Of a DNA stretch of 64,000 nt, positions 41,919-52,194 are shown one piece after another. The notes under the pieces were generated by a model. It ran no database searches. It was not told the origin of the DNA and worked only from the letters and a program-made list of their open reading frames with translations. Numbering within the stretch: position 1 is the first letter of the stretch; each line of letters starts with the position of its first letter. The DNA is taken from assembly GCF_009498275.1 (NCBI RefSeq), contig NZ_CP045643.1, positions 4,030,001 through 4,094,000 on the forward strand, written 5' to 3'. The position numbers and the translations under genes are program-made. This DNA is from Streptomyces fagopyri. GTDB taxonomy: Bacteria > Actinomycetota > Actinomycetes > Streptomycetales > Streptomycetaceae.

Positions 41919-42221
41919 GCCCTGCCCCTGCCTCTCCGCGCTGTGCCTGTGCTGTCCTCATGCTCCGGCCTGGCCGTGTCCATGCCTTCCGGTTCGGGCA
42001 GTCGGTGGTGGATACCGGTGTTCGTGGCGCGTTGCCAGGAAGGACGCCTGGTCGGGGGCGGGTGGTTGCAATGATCAACGGGTGCGGCCCACGCCACAGT
42101 CCGGCTCCGGTCCGGGGCCCCGCTTCCGGTGCGGTACCCCCGGCTCCGGGCGGCCGGAGGTGGCTCCGGCACAGAACGGGGCTGGGAAACGGCGACGCCC
42201 GGCTCGTGACGGCGCGGTCCG
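41919..42221. other. Intergenic region, no gene seen
   Basis: About 300 bases between the GlsB-like and SUKH genes, both on the minus strand. It presumably carries the GlsB promoter; I see no clear signal. Confidence 0.3.
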
Positions 42222-42791
42222 CTACGGGGCCGCCGGGGTCGCCGCCGTACGGGTGCGGAAGTCGGGCCAGGGGGCCAGGTCCGCGTCGTCGTTGGACTCC
42301 TCGTACCAGCCGGTGCCCTCCAGCCAGACACGGAGCCAGGCCTCGAGGCCGGGCGCGTCCACGTACCACGCGTGGTCGGCCTCGTCGGCGTTCGGCTCGA
42401 AGAGCAGGACCGTGCCTTCGGGGCTGCGGCAGTCCACGCACGCGTACATCCCGCAGCCCCAGTGGGATATCGGCAGGACGCCCTCCGGCCACGGCCAGTC
42501 CGGGTCCTTGCGGCCGCTCTCGCGGTGGGCGAGGTACTGCGGGACCGCGGCGGGCTCACCGGACGGGGAGCCGTCGAGCAGCGGCAGCAGGCCGTACTCC
42601 GGACCGAACCCGCCGTCCCCTATCCGCAGATAGAGCGTGGCGAGCAAGGGTGGCAGCGCGAAGCCCAGAGCGGCCTCGGCACGGACGACCGACGCCGCGT
42701 CCACCGGCTCGGGGAGCGAAGGCCAGCCCCACGGCCGGGTGTTGCGGGCCTCCGCGCCGACGCTCGCCAGCAACTGCTCGATTTCGGTCAT
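42222..42791 (-). CDS. SMI1/KNR4 (SUKH) family protein
   Basis: A 189-residue protein starting at ATG 42791. The SUKH core is visible as VVRAEAALGFALPPLLATLYLRIGDGGFGPEYGLLPL followed by ILPISHWGCGMYACVDCRSPEG-like sequence. SUKH proteins often act as immunity proteins against polymorphic toxins or as regulators. No toxin gene is adjacent, so an immunity role is only a possibility. Confidence 0.85.
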   Translation of the reverse strand: MTEIEQLLASVGAEARNTRPWGWPSLPEPVDAASVVRAEAALGFALPPLLATLYLRIGDGGFGPEYGLLPLLDGSPSGEPAAVPQYLAHRESGRKDPDWPWPEGVLPISHWGCGMYACVDCRSPEGTVLLFEPNADEADHAWYVDAPGLEAWLRVWLEGTGWYEESNDDADLAPWPDFRTRTAATPAAP

Positions 42792-42913
42792 GGATTCATG
42801 ATGCAGCGCCCCACCGACATTCGGGCAGCCTGTGGAAAACCCCCGGACGGGGGCGGACCGCCTTCGGGTGGGCCGGACGCCGACGCGCTCCTCGCCGCGC
42901 GCCGGAAAGAGGG

Positions 42914-43306
42914 CTAACGCGTCGCGAACGGCTGGTCCGTGCGCACGATCTCGCGTCCCAGGGGGAGCAGCGACACGGGGATGAGCTTGAAGTTGGCGAT
43001 GCCGAAGGGGATGCCGATGATCGTGACGCACAGCAGGACGCCGGTGACGATGTGGGCGAGGGCGAGCCACCAGCCCGCGAGGACCAGCCACAGGACGTTG
43101 CCGACGCAGGAGGGCGCGCCCGCGTCCTGGCGCTCCACCGTCGTATAGCCGAAGGGCCACAGGGCGTAGACGCCGATACGGAAAGCTGCGATGCCGAAGG
43201 GGATGCCGATGATCGTGATGCACAGGAGCACGCCCGCGGCGAGGTAGGCGAGGAACAGCCAGAAGCCGCTCAGGACGAGCCAAATGACGTTCAGAATTGT
43301 CTTCAT
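42914..43306 (-). CDS. YccF-domain inner membrane protein
   Basis: A 130-residue protein built from two homologous halves, each with a long hydrophobic segment and the signature [15 protein letters not shown] (near residues 25 and 89). YccF proteins are membrane proteins of unknown role. Its ATG overlaps the htpX stop codon by 4 bases, indicating translational coupling with the protease gene. Confidence 0.9.
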   Translation of the reverse strand: MKTILNVIWLVLSGFWLFLAYLAAGVLLCITIIGIPFGIAAFRIGVYALWPFGYTTVERQDAGAPSCVGNVLWLVLAGWWLALAHIVTGVLLCVTIIGIPFGIANFKLIPVSLLPLGREIVRTDQPFATR

Positions 43307-44166
43307 CGCTGGCGACCTGCCATCTGCTCGAGCCGGGAGATGCGCTCCGCCATGGGCGGGTGCGTGGAGAACATCTTCGACATTCCCTGCCCCGGGCGGA
43401 AGGGGTTCGCGATCATCATGTGGCTCGCGGTCTCGATGCGCGGCTCCGGCGGCAGGGGCAGTTGCTTCGTGCCGGCGTCGAGCTTGCGCAGGGCGCTCGC
43501 GAGAGCGAGGGGGTCACCGGTGAGCTGGGCGCCGGAGGCGTCCGCCTCGTACTCCCTGGAGCGGCTGATGGCGAGCTGGATGAGGGACGCTGCGAGCGGG
43601 CCCAGGATCATGATCAGCAGCATGCCGAGGATGCCGGGGCCCTCGTCGTCGTTCGAGCGTCCGATGGGGATCAGCCACGCGAAATTGACGAGGAACATGA
43701 TCACGGAGGCGAGGGCGCCCGCGACCGACGAGATCAGGATGTCGCGGTTGTAGACGTGGCTGAGTTCGTGGCCGATGACGCCGCGCAGCTCGCGCTCGTC
43801 CAGGAGGCGCAGAATCCCTTCGGTGCAGCAGACCGCCGCGTTGCGGGGGTTGCGGCCCGTCGCGAACGCGTTGGGCGCCTCCGTCGGCGAGATGTACAGG
43901 CGCGGCATGGGCTGGCGGGCCTGCGTCGAGAGCTCGCGGACCATGCGGTACAGCTCCGGGGCCTCGAACTCGCTCACGGGGCGCGCGCGCATCGCGCGTA
44001 GAGCCAGTTTGTCGCTGTTCCAGTACGCGTACGCGTTCGTGCCGATCGCGATGAACAGCGCGACGACGAGGCCGGTACGCCCGAAGAAGCTGCCGATGAC
44101 GATGATGAGCGCGGACAGTCCCCCGAGGAGTACGGCTGTCCTGAGCCCGTTGTGCCGGCGGTGCAC
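43303..44166 (-). CDS. htpX: Membrane zinc metalloprotease HtpX
   Basis: A 287-residue M48 peptidase for quality control of membrane proteins. Two N-terminal helices (residues 11-29 and 31-48) are followed by HELSH (133-137), the zinc site, and the third ligand region [13 protein letters not shown]. Two further helices lie between them. GTG 44166 is chosen because GGAGGG precedes it and the length is standard; a longer frame to 44226 is less likely. Coupled to the downstream YccF gene. Confidence 0.93.
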   Translation of the reverse strand: MHRRHNGLRTAVLLGGLSALIIVIGSFFGRTGLVVALFIAIGTNAYAYWNSDKLALRAMRARPVSEFEAPELYRMVRELSTQARQPMPRLYISPTEAPNAFATGRNPRNAAVCCTEGILRLLDERELRGVIGHELSHVYNRDILISSVAGALASVIMFLVNFAWLIPIGRSNDDEGPGILGMLLIMILGPLAASLIQLAISRSREYEADASGAQLTGDPLALASALRKLDAGTKQLPLPPEPRIETASHMMIANPFRPGQGMSKMFSTHPPMAERISRLEQMAGRQR

Positions 44167-44378
44167 GGTACGCCCTCCAAGTGGTGCGGCAGGGGAACCC
44201 TTTGCCTGCTGATGCTCTGCTTCCACTCTTCAGTGGACCCTCCCGTACTGGTCAACGCCAGGCGGGGAGCACTAGTTCCCTTGTGCGCGCGGCGGCGCGT
44301 GTCGGCCGTTCGGGTGACCGGCGGCGTCGTCCCACGCGCGGGGGACCGCGGAGGCCACGCGCGGGTGCCCGGCGGGCG

Positions 44379-45878
44379 TCAGAACAGGCCGGTCGCCGAG
44401 AACCGCAGGATCAGCTGGGGCGCCCCGGAGAGGGCGATGCTCAGGACCGCCGTCAGGGCGAGCGCCGCGGTGAGCGGGGCCGGTACCGGATGCCTCTCGG
44501 TCTCGCCCTCGGGGGAGCGGAAGAGCAGGGTCGTCCACTGGAGGTAGTAGAAGAGCGCGATCACGACGTTGATCGCCATGACCACGGCGAGCCAGCCGAG
44601 TCCCGCGTCGACGGCCGCCGAGAAGACGGTGACCTTCGCGAAGAGCCCGATGACGCCTGGCGGCAGTCCTGCGAGGCAGAGCAGGAAGAAACCGAGGAGC
44701 AGGGCCGAGAGGGGGCTCCTCGCGTACAGAGCGCGGTAGTCGCTGATGCGGTTCAGGGGGCTGGTGCGGGCGACGAGGGCGGCCACGGCGAAGGCGCCGA
44801 GGTTCACGGCCGCGTACATCAGGGCGTACGCGACGGTGGAGCCGATGGCCTTCTCGGCGTCCTTGGAGTAGGCGGCGGACGCGATCGGCACCAGGAGGTA
44901 GCCGGCCTGGCCGACGGAGGACCAGGCGAGCAGCCGTACCGCGCTGTGCGCGCGCGTGGCCCGCTGCCGCAGGGCGCCGACGTTGCCGACGGTCATGGTG
45001 AGGGCGGCCAGCGCGGCGAGTGCCGGGCCCCAGACGTCCGCGTAGGACGGGAAGGCGACGACGGTGACGAGGATCAGCCCGGAGAAGCCGACCGCCTTGC
45101 CGACGACCGACAGGTAGGCGGCGATCGGCAGGGGTGCCCCCACGTAGGTGTCGGGCACCCAGAAGTGGAAGGGCACGGCGGCCGTCTTGAAGGCGAAGCC
45201 GACGAGGGTGAGGACGACGCCGGCCTGGGCGAGCGTGTGGAACTGCGCGTCGACGTGCTGGATCCTGTCCGCGATCCGGGTCAGGTAGAGGGTGCCGGTC
45301 GTGGCGTAGACGAAGCTGACGCCCATGAGGCTCACGGCGGTGGCGGTGACCGAGGACAGGAAGAACTTCAGGGCCGCTTCGGAGGACTTCCTGTCGCCGT
45401 GTTTGATGCCGACGAGTGCGAAGGCGGGCAGTGAGGCGACTTCCAGGGCGACGATGAGGGTCGCCAGGTCGCGCGAGGCGGGCAGCAGGGCGGCGCCCGC
45501 GGCCGAGGACAGCAGCAGGAACCAGTACTCCCCTTCGGGTAGTCCCTTGTCCGCGTCCTTCAGGGCGGTGACCGACAGCAGGGCGGCGAGGAGCGCTCCG
45601 CCGAGGACGAGGAGCTGGACGACGAGCGTGAAGCGGTCCGCCCGGTAGCTGCACAGGCCGGTGTCGCCCGTGAGGCAGAAGGTGGCCCGGTCGCCGTCCA
45701 GGAGGGGCAGCAGCATGGCCGCGGACGCGGCGAGGCCGGCGACCGAGACCCAGCCGAGGAGTGCCTTCCGGGCGGCTCCCACGAAGAGGTCCGCGACGAG
45801 CACGACGAGTCCGGCGACCGCGGTGATGGTGGGTGGCGCGATCGCGAGCCAGTCGACGGACTGGACCATGGAGCTCAT
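44379..45878 (-). CDS. nuoN: NADH-quinone oxidoreductase subunit N (auxiliary set)
   Basis: A 499-residue antiporter-like complex I subunit with about 14 membrane helices. The typical core ALEVASLPAFALVGIKHGDRKSSEAALKFFLSSV and PFHFWVPDTYVGAP are present. It probably moves protons in response to quinone reduction. ATG 45878 overlaps the nuoM stop by 4 bases. Last gene of the nuoABCHIJKLMN operon. Confidence 0.95.
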   Translation of the reverse strand: MSSMVQSVDWLAIAPPTITAVAGLVVLVADLFVGAARKALLGWVSVAGLAASAAMLLPLLDGDRATFCLTGDTGLCSYRADRFTLVVQLLVLGGALLAALLSVTALKDADKGLPEGEYWFLLLSSAAGAALLPASRDLATLIVALEVASLPAFALVGIKHGDRKSSEAALKFFLSSVTATAVSLMGVSFVYATTGTLYLTRIADRIQHVDAQFHTLAQAGVVLTLVGFAFKTAAVPFHFWVPDTYVGAPLPIAAYLSVVGKAVGFSGLILVTVVAFPSYADVWGPALAALAALTMTVGNVGALRQRATRAHSAVRLLAWSSVGQAGYLLVPIASAAYSKDAEKAIGSTVAYALMYAAVNLGAFAVAALVARTSPLNRISDYRALYARSPLSALLLGFFLLCLAGLPPGVIGLFAKVTVFSAAVDAGLGWLAVVMAINVVIALFYYLQWTTLLFRSPEGETERHPVPAPLTAALALTAVLSIALSGAPQLILRFSATGLF

Positions 45879-47452
45879 CGGGTGCCTCCTGCGAGGAGCT
45901 GCTGTACGGCCGGGTCGGTCAGCCCGAGGAGGGCCTTCGGCCACAGGCCGGCGACGACGGTGAGGACGACGAGCGGTGTCCAGGCCGCGAACTCGTAGCT
46001 GCGGACGTCGGCGAGCTTCGGGGTCTCCGGCCTCGGTGTCGCGCCCATGCAGACCCGGCGTACGACGAGGAGCATGTACGCGGCGGTGAGGAGGGTGCCG
46101 AGGGCGGCGACGGCCATGAAGGTCAGGAACGCCGGGCGGCTGAGGTCGTCGGCGGGCTTGAACGCGCCGAACAGCGCCAGCATCTCGCCCCAGAACCCGG
46201 CGAGGCCCGGGAGTCCGAGCGAGGCGACGGCGGCGAAGGCGAGCAGCCCGCCGAGACGCGGGGCCTTGCCGTACAGCGCGGCTCCGGTCTCCTCGGCGAG
46301 GGTGTCGAGGTCGGTCGTGCCCGTACGGTCCTTCAGCGCCCCGACGAGGAAGAAGAGCAGGCCGGTGATGAGGCCGTGGGCGATGTTGGCGAACAGCGCG
46401 CCGTTGACGCCGGTCGGGGTCATCGTGGCGATGCCGAGCAGGACGAAGCCCATGTGGCCGACGGAGGAATAGGCGATGAGCCGTTTGAGATCGCCCTTCG
46501 CCCCCTGTCTGACGAGGGCCAGGCAGGCCAGGGACCCGTAGATGATCCCGACCACGGCGAAGGCGGCGAGGTAGGGGGCGAAGGTGTGGAGGCCCTCCGG
46601 CGCGATGGGCAGCAGAATCCGGACGAAACCGTACGTACCCATCTTCAGCAGCACGCCGGCCAGCAGCACCGAGCCGACGGTGGGCGCGGCGGTGTGCGCG
46701 TCCGGCAGCCAGCTGTGCAGCGGCCACATCGGGGTCTTGACCGCGAGCCCGACACCGATCGCCAAAACGGCGATGACCTGCACGGACGTGGTCAGCGACC
46801 GGCCGTTGTCAGTGGCGAGTGCCACCATGTCGAACGTGCCCGCCTTGATTCCGATCAGGAGCAGGCCCAGCAGCATCACGACCGAACCGAGCAGGGTGAA
46901 GAGGATGAACTTCCAGGCGGCGGCCTGCCGCTGTGCACCGCCCCAGCGGGCGATGAGGAAGTACATCGGGATGAGCACCATCTCGAACGCGAGGAAGAAC
47001 AGCAGCAGGTCGAGGACGGCGAAGGTGGCGAGGGTGCCGGACTCGAGGACGAGGACGAGTGCGACGAAGGCCTTCGGGGTGGGGCCCGCGGGCATCTTGA
47101 AGTAGCTGTAGAGCGCGCAGAGGAAGGTCAGCAGCGCGGTCAGGACCAGAAGGGGGAGGGAAATGCCGTCGGTGCCGAGGTGGATGCGCACGTCGAGTGC
47201 GGGGATCCAGCTGATGTCCGTGGTGGCCTGCATCTTCGACGGGTGGTCGTGGTCGAAGCCGAGCGCGAGGACGATCGCCGCGATGAGCACCGCGCCGGTG
47301 ACGAGTACACCGTGCCGCAGTACGGCCTGCTCGGGCGATTTCCCCTTCAGCCCGGGCGGGGCCGGCAGCAGGGCGGCGGCGGCCCCGATGAGCGGGCCGA
47401 CGACGATGAACGCCAGAAGGACCTGCATCACGGATTCACTGATATCGATCAT
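45875..47452 (-). CDS. nuoM: NADH-quinone oxidoreductase subunit M (auxiliary set)
   Basis: A 525-residue antiporter-like subunit with about 14 hydrophobic helices. The core PMWPLHSWLPDAHTAAPTVGSVLLAGVLLKMGTYG includes the conserved Lys/Glu channel residues; the discontinuous helix GLPGLAGFWGEML follows. It begins 6 bases after the nuoL stop and overlaps nuoN by 4. Confidence 0.95.
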   Translation of the reverse strand: MIDISESVMQVLLAFIVVGPLIGAAAALLPAPPGLKGKSPEQAVLRHGVLVTGAVLIAAIVLALGFDHDHPSKMQATTDISWIPALDVRIHLGTDGISLPLLVLTALLTFLCALYSYFKMPAGPTPKAFVALVLVLESGTLATFAVLDLLLFFLAFEMVLIPMYFLIARWGGAQRQAAAWKFILFTLLGSVVMLLGLLLIGIKAGTFDMVALATDNGRSLTTSVQVIAVLAIGVGLAVKTPMWPLHSWLPDAHTAAPTVGSVLLAGVLLKMGTYGFVRILLPIAPEGLHTFAPYLAAFAVVGIIYGSLACLALVRQGAKGDLKRLIAYSSVGHMGFVLLGIATMTPTGVNGALFANIAHGLITGLLFFLVGALKDRTGTTDLDTLAEETGAALYGKAPRLGGLLAFAAVASLGLPGLAGFWGEMLALFGAFKPADDLSRPAFLTFMAVAALGTLLTAAYMLLVVRRVCMGATPRPETPKLADVRSYEFAAWTPLVVLTVVAGLWPKALLGLTDPAVQQLLAGGTR

Positions 47453-47458
47453 GCCGGC

Positions 47459-49450
47459 TCACGCTCCTGTGGCGACGAGGAGGGCGGCGACCACCAGGAC
47501 GACGGTGCCGGCGAGCAGCGCGCTCACATAGGTCTGCACGTTTCCGGTCTGCGCGCGCCGTACGGCGGCGCCGAGCCAGCGCGGTAGGGCGCCCGCTGCG
47601 CGTACGTAGGTGTCGACGACCTCGCGGTCGAGGAACCGGACGAGCGAGGCTCCGGCCTGGACCGGGCGGACGAACAGCACGGTGTACACGGCGTCGAGGT
47701 GGAAGCCGACGGCCGCGTGCCGGTGGAGCGGGCCGAGCAGCAGCCGGCCCGGGTCCGCGGGGTCGGCCGCGTAGGCCACGTCTCCGAAGGCGGGTGCGTG
47801 GGCGGCGATCGCCTCGGCCTCGACCTCTCCGGCGTCGGCGTCGGGGTGGGCCGCCACCGCGCCCAGCGGCACGCGGGCCGCGAGCGCGGTGGTCTGCCGC
47901 CAGGCGCCGTAGGTGACGAGACCGCCGACCAGGGCGAGTCCCGTGCCGAGGACGGAGGTGGTGAGTACCGGTGTCAGGTCGCGGCCGTCGAACCAGTCGG
48001 GCAGCTGCCCGTACAGCAGGCCGAAGGCGAGTGACGGGACGGCGAGCACCCACAGGACGGCGGTCATGGTGACGGGCTGCCTGCCGTGGTCGGGAGCCTC
48101 GGTGCCGTGGCCGCGGAAGGCCAGCAGCCACAGCCGGGTGGCGTACGCGGCGGTGAGCACGGCCGTGATCAGACCGGCGACGAGGACGATCCAGCCCGCG
48201 GCGCCGGGGGCGTGCTCGGTGTGGCCGGTGGCGACGTGTTCGGCGGCGCCGAGAACGGCTTCCTTGGAGAAGAAGCCGCTGAACGGCGGGATCGCGGCGA
48301 GTGCGAGCAGCGCCACCGTCATCGTCCAGTAGGCGTCCGGGACGCGGGCCCGCAGGTCCTTCATCCGGGACATGACGGCCAGCGAGTTGGTGCCGGAGGC
48401 GTGGATGATCACGCCGGCGGCGAGGAACAGCAGCGCCTTGAAGGCGCCGTGCGCGAGGAGGTGGAAGACGGCGGCACCGCGGTCGCCGACGGCGAGGGCG
48501 CCGGTCATGTAGCCGAGCTGGCCGATCGTGGAGTACGCGAGGACGCGTTTGATGTCGTCCTGGGCGAGTGCGGCGAGCGCCGAGCCGGCCATCGTGACGG
48601 CGGCCATGACGGCGAGGACGGTCATCGCGGCCGACGAGGCCTGGAAGACGGGGAGGAGCCGGGCGATGAAGTAGACACCGGCGGCGACCATCGTCGCGGC
48701 GTGGATGAGCGCGGAGACGGGTGTCGGGCCCGCCATCGCGTCGGGCAGCCAGGTGTGCAGCGGGAACTGCGCGGACTTGCCCGCGACGCCGGCGAGGAGC
48801 AGCAGGGCGATCAGCGTCGGATGGTGCAGTCCGCCGCTCGCGACGGTGCCGAGGACCGTGGTGACGCGGAAGGACCCGGCGTCGGTGGCCAGGGCGAACA
48901 GACCGATGAGGAAGGGGACGTCGCCGAGCTTGGTGACCAGGAAGGCCTTGATGGAGGCGGCGCGCGCCTCGGGGGTCTCCCAGTAGTGGCCGACCAGGAA
49001 GTACGAGCAGATGCCCATGACCTCCCAGCCGACCAGCAGCACGATCAGGTCGCCCGAGTACACGACGAGGAGCATCGCGGAGGTGAAGAGGGAGACGAGG
49101 GCGGCGTAGGAGGGGTAGCGCGGGTCGTCGCGCAGGTAGCCCGTCGAGTAGATCTGCACGCAGGTGGCGACGACGCCGACGAGTACGGCGACGAGGGCGG
49201 CGAAACCGTCGATGTACAGGGCCAGCTCGATGGGGACCGAGCCGGTGGGTGTCAGTTCGGTGGCGGCGCTGACGGCTTGGTCGCCGCCCTGGCGCACGGC
49301 GACGATGACGGCGATGACGAGCGAGGCGAGGGGCGGGAGGACCGCGAGGGGACGGACCAATCCGGGGGCGGTGCGGCCGAGGAGGAGTCCGGTCACGGCG
49401 CCGAGGAACGGCAGGAGGGGGACGAGGACGGCGAGGGTGGTCGTGGTCAC
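47459..49450 (-). CDS. nuoL: NADH-quinone oxidoreductase subunit L (auxiliary set)
   Basis: A 663-residue subunit, the largest antiporter-like component. The core has [36 protein letters not shown] and later [10 protein letters not shown]. The C-terminal lateral helix region follows. The GTG start overlaps the nuoK stop by 4 bases. Confidence 0.95.
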   Translation of the reverse strand: MTTTTLAVLVPLLPFLGAVTGLLLGRTAPGLVRPLAVLPPLASLVIAVIVAVRQGGDQAVSAATELTPTGSVPIELALYIDGFAALVAVLVGVVATCVQIYSTGYLRDDPRYPSYAALVSLFTSAMLLVVYSGDLIVLLVGWEVMGICSYFLVGHYWETPEARAASIKAFLVTKLGDVPFLIGLFALATDAGSFRVTTVLGTVASGGLHHPTLIALLLLAGVAGKSAQFPLHTWLPDAMAGPTPVSALIHAATMVAAGVYFIARLLPVFQASSAAMTVLAVMAAVTMAGSALAALAQDDIKRVLAYSTIGQLGYMTGALAVGDRGAAVFHLLAHGAFKALLFLAAGVIIHASGTNSLAVMSRMKDLRARVPDAYWTMTVALLALAAIPPFSGFFSKEAVLGAAEHVATGHTEHAPGAAGWIVLVAGLITAVLTAAYATRLWLLAFRGHGTEAPDHGRQPVTMTAVLWVLAVPSLAFGLLYGQLPDWFDGRDLTPVLTTSVLGTGLALVGGLVTYGAWRQTTALAARVPLGAVAAHPDADAGEVEAEAIAAHAPAFGDVAYAADPADPGRLLLGPLHRHAAVGFHLDAVYTVLFVRPVQAGASLVRFLDREVVDTYVRAAGALPRWLGAAVRRAQTGNVQTYVSALLAGTVVLVVAALLVATGA

Positions 49451-49887
49451 GCGGTGGCCTCAGCCTTCTCGTCTGCCGGGACGGGGGCTCCTTCGGGGCC
49501 GTCGCCGGCGCCGTCACCGGCCGGGCCGTGACGTTCCGGGCCGCCGCCGTCGGGGCCGCCCGTCTCGGGGCCCTCGGCGGTGTCGCGGAGTCTGTCGATG
49601 TCCGCGGTGCCGCGGTTGCGGTGGACGGCGAGGACGATCGCCAGGCCGATGCCGATCTCGGCGGCGGCGATGGCGATGGTGAACAGGGTCAGGGCCTGCC
49701 CGGAGTGGAGCGTGTCGCGGGCGGCCTTGGAGAGCCAGACGTCGAAGGCGACGAGGTTGAGGTTGACGGCGTTGAGCATCAGCTCGACGGACATCAGGAC
49801 CAGGATCGCGTTGCGGCGCGCGAGGACTCCGTAGAGACCCGTGCAGAAGAGGAGGGCGGCGAGCACGGCGGGATAGGCGAGGTGCAT
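49447..49887 (-). CDS. nuoK: NADH-quinone oxidoreductase subunit K (auxiliary set)
   Basis: A 146-residue protein. The first 100 residues are the three-helix NuoK with the conserved Glu in [16 protein letters not shown] Gly/Pro/Glu/Asp-rich tail of about 45 residues follows, longer than in usual NuoK (about 100 residues). ATG 49887 shares one base with the nuoJ stop (TGATG). Confidence 0.93.
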   Translation of the reverse strand: MHLAYPAVLAALLFCTGLYGVLARRNAILVLMSVELMLNAVNLNLVAFDVWLSKAARDTLHSGQALTLFTIAIAAAEIGIGLAIVLAVHRNRGTADIDRLRDTAEGPETGGPDGGGPERHGPAGDGAGDGPEGAPVPADEKAEATA

Positions 49888-50486
49888 CAGCGGGCCTCTT
49901 CCTTCTCCGAGGACTTCGCCTTGCGGGAGAGGACGATCGCCCCCACCAGGGCGGCGAGGAGGAGGACGGACAGCGCTTCGAAGGGGAGCACCCAGTTCTG
50001 GAAGAGGCTCGCTCCGGTCACCTCGGTGGAGCCGGCGGCGGGACCCGCCAGGTCGACCCAGGTGGTACGGAAGGCGTCGACGACGACCCAGACCAGGGCG
50101 GCGGCCGCGGCGAGGGCCACGGTCAGGGCGGCCCAGCGGTTCCCGGAGTCGGCGTCCGGGGAGCGGCCGATGGGGGCCCGGGTGAGCATCAGGCCGAACA
50201 GGAGGAGGACGACGACGGAACCGACGTAGATGAGGACCTGCACCCAGGCGATGAACTCGGCCGTGAGCAGGAGGTATTCGACGGCGAGGCCGCCGAGCGC
50301 CACCACGAGCCAGAGGGCCGCGTGCACCAGTTGCCTGGTGGTGACGGTGACGATCGCGGCGCCGAAGGTGACCAGGCCGACGAGCAGGAACGCGATCTCG
50401 ACGCCGGTCGGGGAGAGGAAGCCGTGGCTCCCGGCGGCGGTGGTCGTGGTGCGCGCCGCGAGGGCCGTGGCTGCTGCGAGGCTCAC
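49887..50486 (-). CDS. nuoJ: NADH-quinone oxidoreductase subunit J (auxiliary set)
   Basis: A 199-residue membrane protein with five hydrophobic helices, including [49 protein letters not shown], which carries the signature of NuoJ. The GTG start overlaps the nuoI stop by 4 bases and the gene joins nuoK by one base. Confidence 0.94.
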   Translation of the reverse strand: MSLAAATALAARTTTTAAGSHGFLSPTGVEIAFLLVGLVTFGAAIVTVTTRQLVHAALWLVVALGGLAVEYLLLTAEFIAWVQVLIYVGSVVVLLLFGLMLTRAPIGRSPDADSGNRWAALTVALAAAAALVWVVVDAFRTTWVDLAGPAAGSTEVTGASLFQNWVLPFEALSVLLLAALVGAIVLSRKAKSSEKEEAR

Positions 50487-51223
50487 GCGTCACCGTCCTG
50501 TGGTCCGGCGGGGTCCGACGGGTCCGAGGCCGGGGGCTCGGTCCCGGCGGGCTTGGTCGGGTCAGGGACCGGGGGCTCGGTCCCGGCCGCCTGGGCCGCG
50601 AGTCTCTCGGCCTCCGCCAGTTTCTCGGCCTCCGCGAGCTTGTCGGCCTGCGCGAGCTTGTCGGCCTGCGCGAGCTTGTCGGCCTGCGCGAGCTTGTCGG
50701 CCTCGGCGGCGAGCTTGTCGGCGGTCTTGCGGGCGGCGGCCAGTTCCTTCGGCTCCTCGGCGGCGGCGTCGAGGGCGGGCGGGGCCGGGACCGTCCACAT
50801 CCACTCGCGCAGCTTGTCGCGCTCGTGGGTGAGTTCGTGGATGTCGGTCTCCGCGTACTCGAACTCCGGTGACCAGAACAGCGCGTCGAAAGGACAGACC
50901 TCGATGCAGATACCGCAGTACATGCACAGGGAGAAGTCGATGGCGAAGCGGTCCAGGACGTTGCGGCTGCGCTCGCGGCCGCCGGGGGCCGCGGGCGGGA
51001 CCGTCTCCTTGTGGGAGTCGATGTAGATGCACCAGTCCGGGCACTCGCGGGCGCACAGCATGCAGACCGTGCAGTTCTCCTCGAAGAGACCGATGACGCC
51101 GCGGGAGCGGGGCGGCAGTTCGGGCTGGACGTCCGGGTACTGCGCGGTGACGGTCTTCTTCGTCATCGTGCGGAGGGTGACGGCCAGGCCCTTGGCCAGA
51201 CCTGAGCCGGGAACGGGGGCCAT
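50483..51223 (-). CDS. nuoI: NADH-quinone oxidoreductase subunit I with 18-bp-repeat coiled tail (auxiliary set)
   Basis: A 246-residue protein. Residues 50-115 carry the two 4Fe-4S motifs [12 protein letters not shown] and [12 protein letters not shown], the N6 cluster pair. After about residue 150 the sequence becomes a lysine/alanine coiled tail built of ADKLAQ repeats, then a Pro/Gly-rich end. NuoI is usually about 180-200 residues, so this tail is an addition. ATG 51223 lies two bases after the nuoH stop. Confidence 0.93.
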   Translation of the reverse strand: MAPVPGSGLAKGLAVTLRTMTKKTVTAQYPDVQPELPPRSRGVIGLFEENCTVCMLCARECPDWCIYIDSHKETVPPAAPGGRERSRNVLDRFAIDFSLCMYCGICIEVCPFDALFWSPEFEYAETDIHELTHERDKLREWMWTVPAPPALDAAAEEPKELAAARKTADKLAAEADKLAQADKLAQADKLAQADKLAEAEKLAEAERLAAQAAGTEPPVPDPTKPAGTEPPASDPSDPAGPQDGDA

Positions 51224-51225
51224 GG

Positions 51226-52194
51226 TTACGAGATCACCACCTTGACGATGCCGGTGAGGGCGATCTGGGCGAGGGAGAGGGGGACGAGGAGGGTCCAGGA
51301 GAGTTTCTGCAACTGGTCCTCGCGCAGGCGGGGATAGGTGACACGCAGCCAGATCACGACGAAGGCGAGGATCGCCGTCTTCAGCAGGGTCCAGACCCAG
51401 CCGAGGCCGTCCGCGCCCCAGGGGCCGTGCCAGCCGCCCAGGAAGAGGACGGTGGTCAGACCGCACAGGACGACGATCCCGGCGTACTCGGCGAGGAGGA
51501 AGAGCGCGAAGCGCAGACCCGTGTACTCGGTGTACGCGCCGAAGATGATCTCCGAGTCGGCGACCGGCATGTCGAAGGGGGGACGCTGGAGTTCGGCGAG
51601 GCCCGCCACGAAGAAGACGATCGCGCCGACGATCTGCCACGGCAGCCACCACCACTGGAACGCGTCGACGATGCCGGGGAGGGAGACCGTGCCGGCCGCC
51701 ATCGCGACGGAGGCGGCGGTCAGCAGCATCGGGAGTTCGTACGCGAGCAGTTGGGCCGCGGTGCGCAGGCCGCCGAGGAGGGAGAACTTGTTGGCCGAGG
51801 CCCAGCCCGCCATGAGCGAGCCGAGGACGCCCACACCCATCACGGCGAGGACGAAGAAGATGCCCGCGTCGACGACCTCGCCGACGGCTCCCTCGCCGGG
51901 ACCGATGGGAATGGCGAGCAGGACGAGGAGGTACGGGAGGAGAGCGACGGCCGGGGCCAGCTGGAAGATACGGCGGTCCGCGCCCGCCGGGACGATGTCC
52001 TCCTTCTGCGCGAACTTCACGCCGTCGGCGACGAGCTGGGCCCAGCCGTGGAAGCCGCCCGCGTACATCGGGCCGAGGCGGCCCTGCATGTGGGCCATCA
52101 CCTTGTGCTCGGTCTGACCGACGATCAGGGGGAACGTCAGGAAGACGACGAAGACGACGACGAGTCGCAGGGCGACGTCGAGGGCGTCGTTCAC
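51226..52194 (-). CDS. nuoH: NADH-quinone oxidoreductase subunit H (auxiliary set)
   Basis: A 322-residue protein with about eight membrane helices. Quinone-channel motifs [29 protein letters not shown] near residue 41 and [32 protein letters not shown] near 200 are present. The GTG start overlaps the nuoC stop by 4 bases. NuoH normally contacts NuoD, which is missing here. Confidence 0.95.
   Translation of the reverse strand: MNDALDVALRLVVVFVVFLTFPLIVGQTEHKVMAHMQGRLGPMYAGGFHGWAQLVADGVKFAQKEDIVPAGADRRIFQLAPAVALLPYLLVLLAIPIGPGEGAVGEVVDAGIFFVLAVMGVGVLGSLMAGWASANKFSLLGGLRTAAQLLAYELPMLLTAASVAMAAGTVSLPGIVDAFQWWWLPWQIVGAIVFFVAGLAELQRPPFDMPVADSEIIFGAYTEYTGLRFALFLLAEYAGIVVLCGLTTVLFLGGWHGPWGADGLGWVWTLLKTAILAFVVIWLRVTYPRLREDQLQKLSWTLLVPLSLAQIALTGIVKVVIS

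Noticed and set aside
42222..42791. Toxin-immunity pair around the SUKH gene
   Set aside because: No polymorphic toxin or nuclease domain is encoded next to it in this window.
45833..47587. 584-codon plus-strand frame opposite nuoM/nuoN
   Set aside because: Antisense shadow, Glu/Gly/Arg-rich without domains.
47436..49517. 693-codon minus-strand frame overlapping nuoL
   Set aside because: Same strand but shifted frame; extremely Arg/Pro-rich. The nuoL frame has all family motifs.
50635..50703. 18-bp direct repeats as a regulatory array
   Set aside because: They lie in frame in nuoI and encode ADKLAQ hexapeptides, so a coding repeat explains them.
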